From positions 1-17,095 of the forward strand of contig JAGLNE010000053.1 of assembly GCA_023139655.1 (NCBI GenBank): 17,095 nt of DNA, in the 5' to 3' direction. Under the pieces are notes generated by a model that did no database searches, was not told where the DNA came from, and saw nothing but the letters and a program-made list of their open reading frames with translations. Source of the stretch: Candidatus Parcubacteria bacterium (GTDB taxonomy: Bacteria > Patescibacteriota > Patescibacteriia > Patescibacteriales > UBA12075). This document shows positions 1 to 12,400 of this stretch, in pieces. Position numbers and translations under genes: made by a program. Each line of letters begins with the position of its first letter. Positions within the stretch are counted from its first letter, which is position 1.

Positions 1-19
1 AATTTTTATTTTTTAGCAT
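1..19 (-). CDS. 5' end of an unknown gene, translationally coupled to the AbrB-like gene (partial)
   Basis: On the minus strand the stop of the AbrB-like gene reads TAATG, so the last A of TAA is also the A of an ATG. Six codons follow (MLKNKN) before the window ends. A one-base stop/start overlap usually marks two genes translated from one message. The position after a small AbrB/MazE-type protein would suit a toxin or another operon partner, but six residues cannot identify it. The overlap could also be chance in AT-rich DNA. Confidence 0.35.
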
Positions 20-189
20 TATTTTTCCCAGTCACTGATTATAATTTTTTTACCGCGCTGTTTGACGATAACTTTTTGTCCTTTGCGCCATTTCAATTTT
101 GTTAGAATTTCTCTGGGGATGGTAAGGGCGGTTGAGCCGCCGCGGCCAAAAAGCTTACGTGTATTTTTATCTTTTAGATTTCTTCGCAT
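19..189 (-). CDS. AbrB/MazE/SpoVT-type small DNA-binding protein
   Basis: This 56-residue protein has the size and pattern of a single SpoVT/AbrB swapped-hairpin domain. It starts MRRNLKDKNTRKL, then has a Gly-rich turn (FGRGGS), then TALTIPREILTKL, which matches the family's strand plus 'lP..i...L' helix. Next come KWRKGQKVIV and a basic strand KQRGKKIII, ending SDWEK. It is strongly basic, as expected for DNA binding. In the family, dimers bind palindromic or AT-rich operators and often repress their own gene; some are antitoxins (MazE), others transition regulators (AbrB). The ATG at 189 is the only reasonable start. It has no clear ribosome binding site, only a weak AGG about 10 nt upstream. 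A tandem palindrome lies 12 bp upstream, suggesting autoregulation. The stop overlaps a possible downstream gene. Family assignment is firm; the target and any antitoxin role are not known. Confidence 0.82.
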   Translation of the reverse strand: MRRNLKDKNTRKLFGRGGSTALTIPREILTKLKWRKGQKVIVKQRGKKIIISDWEK

Positions 190-200
190 AAATTATGTGC

Positions 201-230
201 CTATTTAAATAGCTATTTAAATAGCTATTT
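201..230. repeat. Tandem perfect palindromes, candidate operator
   Basis: The 12-bp palindrome CTATTTAAATAG occurs at 201-212 and again directly at 213-224, followed by a third half copy CTATTT at 225-230. Each unit is its own reverse complement, so the array offers stacked symmetric sites on one face of the helix at 12-bp spacing. It lies between the -10 box and the start codon of the AbrB-like gene and would cover about +1 to +27 of that transcript. Bound protein there would block transcription, so this is the best candidate for an autorepression site. That regulator-site pairing is inferred from position. Confidence 0.6.
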
Positions 231-233
231 TTT

Positions 234-242
234 ATTATAGCA
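234..242 (-). promoter_or_regulatory. Extended -10 promoter for the AbrB-like gene
   Basis: Read on the minus strand, 242 to 234 gives TGCTATAAT: a perfect TATAAT preceded by the TG of an extended -10 element. No good -35 hexamer stands 16-18 bp upstream, which is usual for extended -10 promoters. The expected start of transcription is near 227, giving a leader of roughly 38 nt that contains the tandem palindromes. Confidence 0.55.
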
Positions 243-307
243 TATACTACACATTGAAAAAGATGTATAGCGTTTTTTAGACTACTATTTTGTATTGATT
301 ATTTTAC

Positions 308-337
308 TTGAAATATGCCGGTTGAAAATGTTATAAT
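308..337 (+). promoter_or_regulatory. Sigma-70-type promoter for the giant gene
   Basis: TTGAAA at 308-313 and a perfect TATAAT at 332-337 are separated by 18 bp. The expected transcription start is about 344-345. This gives a 5' leader of about 110 nt before the ATG at 456. It faces the giant gene, and no other gene lies between. Confidence 0.6.
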
Positions 338-357
338 ATAGTCAATAAACTGTATTT

Positions 358-387
358 ATCCACACTAATATTTGTTAGTGGATTTTT
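358..387 (+). promoter_or_regulatory. Leader hairpin followed by five T, possible attenuator
   Basis: ATCCACACTAA (358-368) can pair with TTAGTGGAT (375-383) around a 6-nt loop, with a 2-nt bulge on the left arm. TTTTT (383-387) follows directly. It sits about 15 nt after the predicted transcription start of the giant gene. The form resembles a weak intrinsic terminator and so a possible attenuator. The stem is short and AT-rich, so read-through would be high. Confidence 0.35.
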
Positions 388-450
388 GGCTTTTTGTAGC
401 CAACATTAGATAAAAAAACCTTTATTTATTAAGGTAATAATTTTTTGGCT
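386..450 (+). promoter_or_regulatory. Mutually exclusive pairings next to the giant gene start
   Basis: TTGGCT occurs twice, at 386-391 and 445-450. A single complement AGCCAA lies between them at 398-403. AGCCAA can form a 6-bp hairpin with the first copy (loop 392-397) or pair with the second, which covers -11 to -6 of the start codon where a ribosome binding site would be. A further small hairpin, ACCTT/AAGGT (418-422 with 431-435), flanked by an A-run and a T-run, lies inside the longer loop. This is the geometry of a two-state leader, but six-base stems can arise by chance and no ligand-binding fold is recognised. Confidence 0.3.
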
Positions 451-455
451 TCCCC

Positions 456-3400
456 ATGCTAAAGAAGATTAAAAGTTTATACAAAAATAAAGTAATACGT
501 TTGGCAATATTATTTATTGTCTTAACGGCCATGTTCGGGTATTCCGGCGGCCGTTTTTATTTTGTAAAAGCTTTTAACAACCGCGTCAATATCTTTCCCG
601 GCTCTTTCGCGGTTGAGCAGATTGACAACGGACTGGTCTGGGGGAATGTTGACAAATCGTTTTATCAAGATTTGTCAGCTGATGCCGAGTATGATGAATT
701 TACTATTGATAATGCCGCTTATATAATGTCCTCCAGCTCGCTTGCCCAGTACTTGGCAAAGCCGCCTGTTAGTGACGAGAGCAGTAGTGATGATTGGGAT
801 GATATAGAAGTCTTGGGTACAGAAGGCGGGGGTACAGTGGATGTGCCAGAAGAGCCGAGCGTGGATGTGCCCGAGGAGTCGGTTGAGGAAGGTGAATTAA
901 AAATTAAAAATGAAGAATTAATAAATGAAGAAGAGAAGACCGAAGAAACGTTTCCCGATGAACCAGCTGAAGAAACAATTGAAGAAGACGTAGAGACGTT
1001 ATTTATAACGTCTGAGGAAGAAGAAAGGGCCGAGGAGCCGACAAGCGAGCCAGCCGCTGAAAGCGATGAATTATCTCTATTTGATAAATTGCGCCAAGGC
1101 CTGGGCAGCCTAATTAGCACGGCTAAACAATTGGATCTATTCAATTTTAAGCTCGCCCAAGCCCAGGATGAGAGTAGTGTCTTGGAAGAAGAGTCAAACA
1201 TTCAATATACTTTGCTTAATCAAAATATAGTATTCTCCGACTTTAGCGTACCGCTTGGATACGAAGAAAACAGCCTGGCGCAGATAAATTTACGCCTGTC
1301 CTTAGCGGCTTTTAGTGAATATGTTAATGATTATCTTTTGCTTGAATATAGAGTAAATGGTGAATGGCATACCTTGGAAGAGCTTAGTTTGGACAAGAGA
1401 ATATCTAACCAGCTAAATGGCGGCTATTTACTTTATAACCTTTCTGAAAATATCAGCTGGGAAGACCTGGATGACTTGAAAGTAAGAATTAGTTATTTAA
1501 ATGATGATCTGGTAAGTGACACGGAGGACCGGGCGCTGGAAATTTTCCTGGACGCGATCTGGCTGGAAGTGGATTATAACGATCCGACGATGGAAACAGA
1601 GTACATAAGCGAAGAAGAGGGGGATTTTTTTGATCCCGAAAGTGAAGGATCGGAGGTGGCAGAAGATGATAAAGACAATGAAAAATACGAGCTTAAATTA
1701 ATGTCCAATAAGCTCGAATTTAAGTCCGGCGAAATGCCGGCTTTTAATTTTCGCATTAGTAAAAAAGAGAATTTTTTAAAGAAAATATTAACCAATATCG
1801 CCCAGTCCTTTAGGGATGAGTATCAATTTCTAGGTATAACGGCCCGGCTTGCCAGCGGCGAGACCTTTGAGCCGCAAATAGACTATTTAGAAAACGGTGA
1901 ATTTGAAATTAAATTCGATAAGTTACCGCGCCAGATAAGGCCCGGGAAAAACACGATTTTGGTCTTTGTTCAAGATGGCAGCGAGCGATACGCTTTTAGC
2001 CAGGATTTTACCTGGGGTGTATTGGCTGTTAATACCAATAAATCAATTTATTTACCCTACGAAACCGCTTATTTGCAGATGGCTGTGCTTGACGATAATG
2101 GTAATACGCTTTGCCAGGTTGAGTATCTGAATCTGGGAATCAAAGACCCCAGCGGACATATAACTTACCTCTCTACCTTTAACGGCGGCATTCAGGAAAA
2201 TCCGGAATGCGGCCCCAACAATGTAATTGATTCGCCGGATTATTACGCTTATTACAAGGTCGCAACGCCCGGGATATATCAAATGACTTTAACCGCCCAG
2301 ACCGCTAATGGCGTCAGGGAAATTGTTGACAGTTTTGAAGTAAGAGATGAGCTGCCTTTTGAGATCGAGCGCGTGGGCCCGACCCGGATCTATCCCTGGG
2401 CCGGCTATGGCATGGATTTTATTATTAGATCCAATATGGATTTTCAGGGTGAGTTTAAGGAATTTACCCCGGTTTCTTTTAAAATAATGTACAGCCAGGG
2501 AGCGCGGGTAGAAGAAGTGGGAGATACGAATGAAATAATCTGGGAAGTGGACTGGCAAAAAGGAAAAACCTATCATTTGCGCTATACCTTTGACGCGCCT
2601 AATGTGTCGCCGGAATTTTATCTTTTAGGTCCCCTTCGACTCGCTGACGCTCGCTCAGGGCAGGCGGGACGGGTGGTTTTTGAAGAGGCCAGGCAATGGC
2701 AGATCGCCTCAGATGCGGACATGGGAGTGGTGCTGGAGGAGAGCATTGGGGTTGATAGCGGCACGACTGATACTGTTAGCTGGACTACCGCGGTAGTAGC
2801 CTCTTCCAGCGAATTTAGCGGCGGGGATAAATATTTAATTTATGTAACAAGCGGATTTGCCGGTAGTGCTACTGGCGTTAATACTGATTTTGAGATCGTT
2901 TACGGTACTTCCGTTCAATATGTTGGCCTGGTGGAAGGTCCGGGTGACAATTATGACGCTTTTCCGATCTCCTGGTTTGATGTTTATGATCAGCCGGCTA
3001 CACCAAATGATATTACTTTGCGCTACCGCACTAATTCCGGCGCTTCTTATGCCTTAAACGCGCAAATTCTAGCGATCAATTTAAGTGATTTGGAAACCAC
3101 TGACTGGGAATACGCTTCCAATACCACGCAAGTCGAGCATACTAATAGCATGACAGCCCGGGCCAATATTACTCTAAGCGAGGCTGACGGCACTAAAGAC
3201 TGGCTGATCATGGGCATGGAGGAAGTCCAGATAGACAGTAGTGGTAAAAATTACCAAGGAGAAATTTATAACGGCTCGGCTTCTTATATGGGTTATAGTA
3301 TGGAAGGGGAAAGTACGGCTGAGTTGTTGACTTATGTGCTTTATCTTCCTTTTGACAACGTGGCTGTCAGCACCCAGTTTAGCATCCGTACTAGAGACGA

Positions 3401-6400
3401 TTCATCTTCAGGATTGGAAAATGATCATGTTAAAAGTCGCATCTTTGCCCTTAATTTAGACGCTTTTGAAAACCATAAGACTTATTACGCCAATATCAAT
3501 ACAGCCTTGTCCGCGACGCCGACCTGGACCGAAGTCGGTAATCTGAACAATGGCGGTAATTATCAGCCGACAGCTACCGGTGACCAGTTGATTTTTGCCT
3601 CATTTATTGATGATGCGGCGTCAGCGTCAGCCGGCACCAATAACCGTTTGCAGGTTAATGGCGTAACTACGCCAAGTAGCTGGAGCTGGGTCCAGTCGCC
3701 TATAGTCAGCCAGACCACCCATGATGCAACAGATGAAAGCCTGAATAATATTATAACCAAGATTTCTATTCCTTCCAGCGGGCACAGTATTGATCTGGAC
3801 GCCACCGAGATCATCAGCAATTCACAGATCGCCGACGAGGTCAGCCTGACTGTGTTTAGCGCGAAAATAAAATCCCCGATAGAATTAACCGCCGATGACC
3901 AGACTGAAAGCGACGGCACTTCAATTGTTAACGGTGATTGGTCGGAGGATTCAGCTGTAAAACTAAAAGCCTCCATCAATAGCGGTCGGGGTTCGGCAAG
4001 CGCGTATTTTTATTTTCAACTGCTGACCGATGCTGGCACTTTTTCTACGGCTACTTCCGAGCCGGGGAGTGCCTGTTCTTCAGGTATCGCTTTTGGCAGT
4101 TGCGCCAGCAAGATTTGGACAGTCTCGGCCAGCACTACCGGTGCTATCGCCTCCGCTACGGTTGATATTATTACCCTCTCTGATACTACGTATAAATGGC
4201 AGGTTAACGCTTTTGACGAGGATGGTTATACTCCCGGCTGGCGGTTTTTTAATACCGAGACGCCTAATTTCGGCATTGACACAGCCACTCCGACCGCGCC
4301 CGGACCCTTAACCGAAGAACAAAAAACCGGCACGACTATTACGCTCGGTTTTGGCACCTCGACTACGGAAGCTAATTTTAGTGAATACAAAATATTTTAT
4401 AAACAGGGGACATCAAGCGTGTCTGAAGATGACACTGAGCATAATGATTCAAATCTGGAGCATATTGATTATAATAGCGCCGATACCACTGTTATACTGG
4501 GCTTGCAGCCCTCAACCGCGTACGTATTTAATATCTGGGTGTATGACGAATATGGCAGAATAGCCAGCTCTACTGAGATTACGATTACCACCACTGAGTC
4601 TATTTCGGTTGTTGCCAATGAACAATATAAGAGTGATATTTTTACCGCTATTAGCAACGGCGGCTGGACCGATGAAGAGGAAGTTAATTTTTCCGCTTCA
4701 GCAAGTGATAGCAATGCCAGTACGACTAATTTTGATTTTTATTTTGAGCTCTTGGATGAGAATGGCACTTTTACGACTGCCACCAGCGCGCCGGCTAGCC
4801 CTTGTTCTGTTGGTACGACTTATGGCGGTTGTACCAATAGGATATGGATCGCTTCCGCCAGCACCACCAGCTGGTATGACGGTGATTGGGAATACCGCAA
4901 GAAAATAACCATTAACGCCTCGCAAGTGGCTACCACCACCACCGGTTTTATTGTATTGGCTACTACCACGGATAGTAATTTAGCCCATATGGCTTCAGGC
5001 GGGCATATGGGTTCAAGTACCGGCGCGGACATAGTGATCACCGACTCGGACGCGGTTACGGCGCTTGATTATGAGCGGGAATATTATGATTCAAGTACCG
5101 GTGAAACAGTCCTGTGGATCAAAGCCGATGTTTCTTCTACTATCAATAAAATTCTTTATTTATATTATGGCAATTCCGGTGTAAGCGCGGACATGTCCAC
5201 TACCACCGGCGTATGGGATGATAATTATATTATGGTCCAGCATTTGGATGAAACCAGCGGCACCCATTATGACTCTACCCAGTATAGTAATGACGCCAGT
5301 ACGGTCGGGGGAGTGGATCAGGACGCTATCGGACAGTTTGACGGAGCTGATGATTTTGACGGTGAGAATGATTATATTGATACGGACGCGTCAATTACCG
5401 TTAATTCAACTACCGGTTGGACCGGCAGTGCTTGGGTGTATCTGGAAGCGGAAAATCCGGCGCGGCAATATATTTTGCAGCATTTAGGCGGCTCTGGCCA
5501 AAGTTGGTTATATCGGGTCGCCAGCACCGATCAACTGGAATCAAGTATCGGCGGCTCTGTCTTGGCCGGAGGAAGTATAAATTTAAACCAATGGCATTAC
5601 GCGGCCGTGACTATTGGCACAGGGGTTGGGGCAGACAAAATATTATATCTGGACGGAAATATAGTCGCGAGCGGCACGGAAGAAACAACCGCCAACACTG
5701 ATGATTTTAGAATCGGGTCGCACAGAGTGCCTAATAATAATAATGAGGAATGGGACGGCATTTTGGATGAAATACGTCTTTCCAATACCGCTCGCAGCAC
5801 CGGATGGATTGAAACTGAGTATAACAATCAAAGCAGCGTAAGCGATTTTCTTTCTTTTGCCAATGAGGAGAATATCAACACCAAGCTGACCGAGATGGTA
5901 ATTAATATTGCCTCTATTCCGGACCGGGGGTCAACACCCGGGACCGGTTATAAATGGCAGGTTCTGGCCTGCACCAACATGAGCTTATGCACTAATTGGG
6001 ACGATTTTAATTCTACTATACCGAATTTTAAAGTGGATACCGTGCCCCCGGACGCTCCGGGCAATTTAACTTTGGCAACCACTACCGCCAGTAGCATTAC
6101 CGTAAAATTTGGATCATCAACAATTGAAGCAAATTTCGCGGACTATAAAATATTCTATAAGGCCGGTTTTGCTGAAGTAGATGTAACTGACATTGAGCAT
6201 AATGACTCTAATTTGGATTCTATAGACTATGATGGCGCGACTTCTACCATAATTACCGGCTTGTCCCCGGACACTAAGTACGTAATTAATATTTGGGCCT
6301 ATGACTTAAGCGGCAGTAAAACCAGCGCTGCGGAAATCACGGCTGATACTAAGGCCGCCCCTCATGCCCGGGCAAGGAGCGTTATATTCCCAGCCGGCAA

Positions 6401-9400
6401 TAGTACCGGCAATGGTACGACCGGTGAGAACACGGATACTAATTATACTTTTTCCAGTTTTAATTACAGATTAGCGGAAACTGATGTCGGGATCAGGAAC
6501 GCCTATATTTTATTTGAAGCGCAATTTGAAGCCTATCATAGCAATTCAAGTAATTACGTCGGTTATAATCTGGCTTTTGATACTTGCTTAGAGCCATGTA
6601 TGGCCGATGCTTTTTCTGGTACCGGCCGGATCCTCAAAGACGATAATACGGTCTTAGCTTATAATGAGAGTGAAAGCAATCAGGTAAGACTGCTTCTGGA
6701 TGTTACTGACGAAGCGCAGCTGGCTGCTTATGTCGGCGACGGGGCTAATATGGAAGCTCAGGTCGGTTATCGGCTTGAAACCGGAGCGGCCACTACTTCG
6801 ATTGCTAATGCCAAGGCGATGTTAATCGTAACTTATTCTTTTGATGATGATAATTCCACAAATATTACCAACACGGTAATTTATCCTTTGGAATCTACGA
6901 GTGGTGGTGACAGCGGCACCCGCTTGTCAAGCCAGAGTGATGGCTGCATAAAGGATACGGACTGTCCGCTATTTAGTTATAATATGGAAATTCCGGAAGT
7001 CTCTACCCGGCTTTCATCTTGGTTCCAGACTTATGCGGTTAATGACGGCAACGGTGCTAACGACATTAGCCTGAATGTTAATATAGAAGGTACGAATATT
7101 GACAGTGATACTTTTATCCATGAAGCCAGCAATAGCGGGGATCAGAGCAGTCTGCCGCGGCTGGTATTTGCTAATGTTTCCGGGTTCGCGGCCAACACAG
7201 CGCAAACCCTGGAATATTACGCTGATTCGCCCGGCGTGCCGACTTATTATCTTATGGGCGGGGAAGTAGCAGAAACTTATATCGCGGCTAAATCAGCTAC
7301 TACCAAGACCAGAACCGTGTCTTTCCCGATCGGCGTAATGACCAATGGCCAGGATACGGCAACAGCCAGTGGCACGGTTAATGTATATTTTCCGGAAAAC
7401 GGCGGCGGGTCCGGGATAGTGGATGTTAAAAAGGCCTGGTTTAGGGTGATAAGTAATAATTATAATAGCGGCGCCTACACTCAAACCATTTCCACTAAGG
7501 TGGGCAATAATGTCCAGTCTGGCAATTATGCCTATAACCTGGACGCGGGCGACTTGGTTATTAAACCGGCTTTTAATATTATTCATGTTGTCCCAAGCTC
7601 GGACTATAGTGAGCTGGAAACAGCTAACAGCGCGACCCCCAAGGCAATTGTTTTGTATACGACCAATAGCTCGGTTAATATGGGTGGAGTCACGGCCGAG
7701 TTGATGATCACTTATACCTATACTGATGAATCCAGCGGATATTTAGCCTCACTAAATTTATATGGCGGCCAAGGAGACGTGGACGGCAACACGCAGGATG
7801 TTAGCCTGGCTATTGCCCCGTCAGTTTTTCCCGAATTAAGAGGGACGGAAACAGTGCGCGCCGGGGCCCTCCAGACCAGCTATTTGATCAGCGACAGCGA
7901 TGGCGATGTACCGGCGGCCTGGTTTACAATGGACGCGAACATCTCGACCGGCAGCCCAAGTTGTGTTAATGCTTTTTATCATCATAGCGACGGTTTTAAT
8001 AGCTTTGCTGAATTTTTTAAAGACGTTACTCCTTCCATGGATACTGTTGACGCAGAGGAGTATAATGCCTGTTATTCTAACGTGAACGGCACCGATGCCA
8101 CGACCGGTGCCAAGATGAACGCGATTTGGCTTTATACCTATCAATGGCAGGCACCAAACCCACTGTTGACTCAGCATGCTTGGCGCTGGTATGAAAATGT
8201 AGACAGTATTGATCCGAGCGTGCCTAAAGCGGACGAAAAGATTGCGATTAGCAATGTGAATATCGGTGATATATTACGATTGCGTATGAATATTGGAGAG
8301 CTGATTGAAAGTGTGGCTACTTCCACCCAGAATTTTAAATTGCAGTACGCTACCGGCACTGATTGCACGGTTATTAGCGACTGGGACGATGTCGGCAGCG
8401 TGGCCGGGGGTCAGCCCTGGATCGGCTACAACAATCCGGATCCGGTTGACGGCGCTACCTTGAGCAGTAATAAATTGGCCAGTTCAACCGTGGCAGAATC
8501 CTATGAAGAAGAAAATCCTTCCGCAAATATTCCCCGTGGATTATCGGACGGAGAGTTTGGTGAGTGGGATTGGGCGATATATAATCAAAGCGCTTCTTCG
8601 TCAAGCAACTATTGCTTTCGTATGGTTTTTGGCGACGGTTTACCGCTTGACGATTATTTGTCAAATTCGTTTGCCAAATTAACTACCGCGTCGGCAAATA
8701 CTGAGCCCAATAATCCCGGTTCTTTGGGGCAATACCTGGATGACGGCATAAGCGTAATTTCTAATTTGAGCTGGATTAATGAAAGCGATGTTAAGTTGAC
8801 CGCGGCCGTGACCGACCCGAATATAAGTGAAGTTATTACCCTGTATTTTGAGCTGGCATCCAGTACCGGGTCTTTTACGACCGCTACGACCGTGCCCAGT
8901 GGAGCTTGTTTATCCGGTACGGCCTATACCGCTTGCCCCGGTAAAATATGGGCCGCCTCTTCCAGTCCCGGGGATTATCGCAGCACCCCATTTATTGGTA
9001 CCAGCAGCATAACTTCAATACTGGAAAGCTCACCTGGTTATAAGTGGCAGGTGCTGGCCTGTGATGACAGCGGTGTTTGTTCCGACTGGACGGTTTTTAA
9101 CGCGGTTGACCCTAATTTTAAAATTGATACCACCCCGCCGTCATCACCCGGCGATTTGATTTTTTCAACTTCAACCCCGACGACTATAACCTTGGATCTC
9201 GGCGCTTCCACGACAGAAATTAATTTTAGTGAATATAAAATTTTCTATAAAGTCGGCACCGCGGGCGTTACCGAGAGCGATACTGAGTTTGATCATAGTA
9301 TCTTTGATCACCAGGATTATGATGGCGCTACCACCACGCTGGTTACTGATCTTTCGGCCAACACCACTTATGTTTTTAATATCTTCGCTTATGACCTGGC

Positions 9401-12400
9401 CGGCAATAAAGCCAGCGCCACCATAGAAGTGATCGGCACCACTACCTCTGCCTTTAATCCTCCAACCGGTTTTATTGATAATACGACAGAGCAAAAAATT
9501 GACGGTTCCGGCATTGTGGATATTGCTATTTTGGTTGATGATCCGGACAATGACGATACTTTGCGGGCCAAAGTATTTTATGAAGCGGGACAGGGCTGTG
9601 GTTTTGCCACCTTATCCGACCCCACGATTGACGAAACAGACTTAAGTATTACCGCTACTTACGGCGATCCGGACGCGGACAATAATTATCCTTATCAGGT
9701 AGGTACTACCAGCGCCTGGATAGTGACCTCACCTGGTTTTAATTATGTGTTTTTTGACTGGCAGACCAAAACAGATTTGCCAGCGGCAGATGGATATTAT
9801 TGCCTGGGTTTGGTGGTCAATGATGGCGGGCTTGACCAGGTAGCTACCCATACCAAATCTTTTTACATTGATAATGTGGATCCAACAGCACCGGGGCCGC
9901 TGGCCACCAGCACCAAAAGTTATAATTCCGCAACTCTGGCCTTTGGTTCATCTAGCGTGGATACTAATTTTGAAGAGTATAAGATATTCTATAAAGAAGG
10001 TACATCCGGAGTAAGCGAAAATGACAGTGAATGGAATCAAGCCGACGATTCCAGTCTAAACTCGGCCAACTACTCCGGAGCGACCACCACCACCATTATC
10101 GGGCTCAGCCCCAACACCTGGTATGTTTTTAATATCTTCGCCTATGATAGTTATGGTAACAAAGCCAGCGCGACCGTTGAATTTAGCATCAAGACCAATG
10201 CCATACCTACCAATATTTCGGCGTCTAATCAATACCTAAGCGACGGGGCAACTAATATTGCAAACAATACCTGGATTGACGAGAACAGCGTTATTCTGCG
10301 GGCTCTGGCGCATGATCAGGATTCAGCCGACTTAATAACATTTTATTACGAGTTGATAAGCGCTACCGGGACATATGCTACTGCCACTTCGGTGCCTAGC
10401 GATACTTGCGCTTCCGGGACGGCTTTTGGTGCCTGTTCTTCTAATATCTGGGCGGTTTCCACCAGCTCGTCAGAATTACCGGCTGATTGGTATAATAAAG
10501 ATTGGTTTTATCGGAAGCAAATTACTATTAACGCCGCGCAAGTTGCTACTACCAGCTCTGATTTTCCGATTTTGGCGACCACGACCGATTCTGATTTGGC
10601 TTCGTATGCCCGCTTTGACGGTTATGACATTGTTTTTACCGACTCCGGCGGCACTACCACGCTCAATTATGAACGGGAATATTTTAATCCCAGTACCGGC
10701 GAATTAACGGCTTGGATAAAAACCGATATATCTTCGACTACAGATACGGTTCTTTATATGTATTACGGCAATTCAGCTGCTTCAACGGACCAGGCAACTA
10801 CGACCGGAGCGTGGAGCAGCACTTACGCGGGAGTGTGGCATTTAAGTGAGTCGGTAGTGGACGAGAGTAGTGAGGCAAACGCTCACCTTGATTCCACAGC
10901 CGGCGGCAATGATGGCGATCAATACGGCAATAACGAAATGCCGGGACAAATTTATCGCGGCCAGGAATTTGACGGAATTAATGATTATGTGGATATTGGC
11001 AATACCGGCAGCAGTATAAATACAGTTTCGTTTTGGATGAAGGCCGATAGCCTGAGCGAAGATATTATTGACCTGGACGGCGGTACTTATACTATTTCAA
11101 TCGTAAGCGGAGTAGCTACCACCACCGGCTTTGTTAACCCCACGATCTATATTGATAACGTGGCGACCACCACGATTGATACCGGCTGGCACTATATGAC
11201 GGTTGTTACGGATACGGCTTTTTCGGTTGATAATTTTGATATCGCGAGAATCGGCTCAAATTATTATAATGGCATGCTTGATGAAGTCCGGATTTCCAAT
11301 ACTGCCCGTAGCGCCGCCTGGGTAAAAACTCAGCTTAATAACCAAAGTAACGTAAATAATTTTTTGAGTATTGGCAGTGCCACGCAAGTTACTTCGTTCT
11401 ATGAGACTACATTGGTTATAACAATTCCGGACAATCCCGATTACTCAAGCGGTTATAAATGGCAGGCAATGGCCTGTGACGATGACAATGACTGCAGTGC
11501 CTGGGATCAATTTAACGTTGTTACTCCTAATTTTAAAGTTGACACAAGCGATCCGTCCCCACCCGGACAATTAAGCGAAAGCTCTAAAACCTCAAATACC
11601 ATAACTCTGGATTTTGGCGCGCCGACTGATGAAGATAATTTTGTTGAATATAAAATATATTATTCTACTTCTTCGCCTGTAAGCGAGGCTGACAATTTGC
11701 ACGGTTCTTCGACTGATCCTAATTTAAACTTTTTTGATTATGATGGCGCAGCTGATACTATTATTAGTGGGCTTAATCCAAATACTACCTATTATTTTAA
11801 TATTTGGGCTTATGACATAGTGGGACATAAAGCCAGTTCAACTTTTATTAATGTTACAACAATTATTTCCTCCTCTTCCCCGGGAGTAACTTTCTATACC
11901 AAAGGTACGCGTACGCTATATTATAATATTTGGAGCGGTAGCAGCTGGACGGGGGAGCAGGCCGGTCCGAATCTGGGCAGTAATGCCGATTTTGCTATCC
12001 GCCATATTAGAACCGCACGTTCGGATGATGGCGGTAAAATCGGTATTTTAGCCAAAGCCTCAAGCACAACCGGCTTGGAACAAGAGTGGTGGGGTACGGT
12101 TTATCGGTTCGCGGCCGATGATTTTGTCGGCTCCACGAAGCTGGGAGCTACTTCCACCAGCGCCGTTAACGCGGAATTAATAACCGGTTGTCTGGCGGCT
12201 TTGTCCGGCAATGAATTTGTCGCGGTTAGGAATAATAATACCTCTGACGGCACTTTGATTTTTTCCTGGAATTCTGTAGATGGCTGGAGTAGCGAAGGGC
12301 CGGGGCCGGATCCTGGGGCTGTTTTAAACGGCTGTGAGCTGGTTCGGCGGCCAAATACGGATAATTATCTTTTAATGACTTTTGACGACGACGTTGATGT

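Noticed and set aside
247..278. Stem (247-254 with 263-270) followed by TTTTTT on the plus strand
   Set aside because: No gene reads into it from the left on the plus strand, the stem is AT-rich with a mismatch, and it overlaps the region upstream of the minus promoter.
719..1201. 160-residue Ser-rich open frame on the minus strand
   Set aside because: It is the mirror image of the acidic linker: Glu and Asp codons read backwards as Ser, Leu, Phe and Val. It is not an independent gene.
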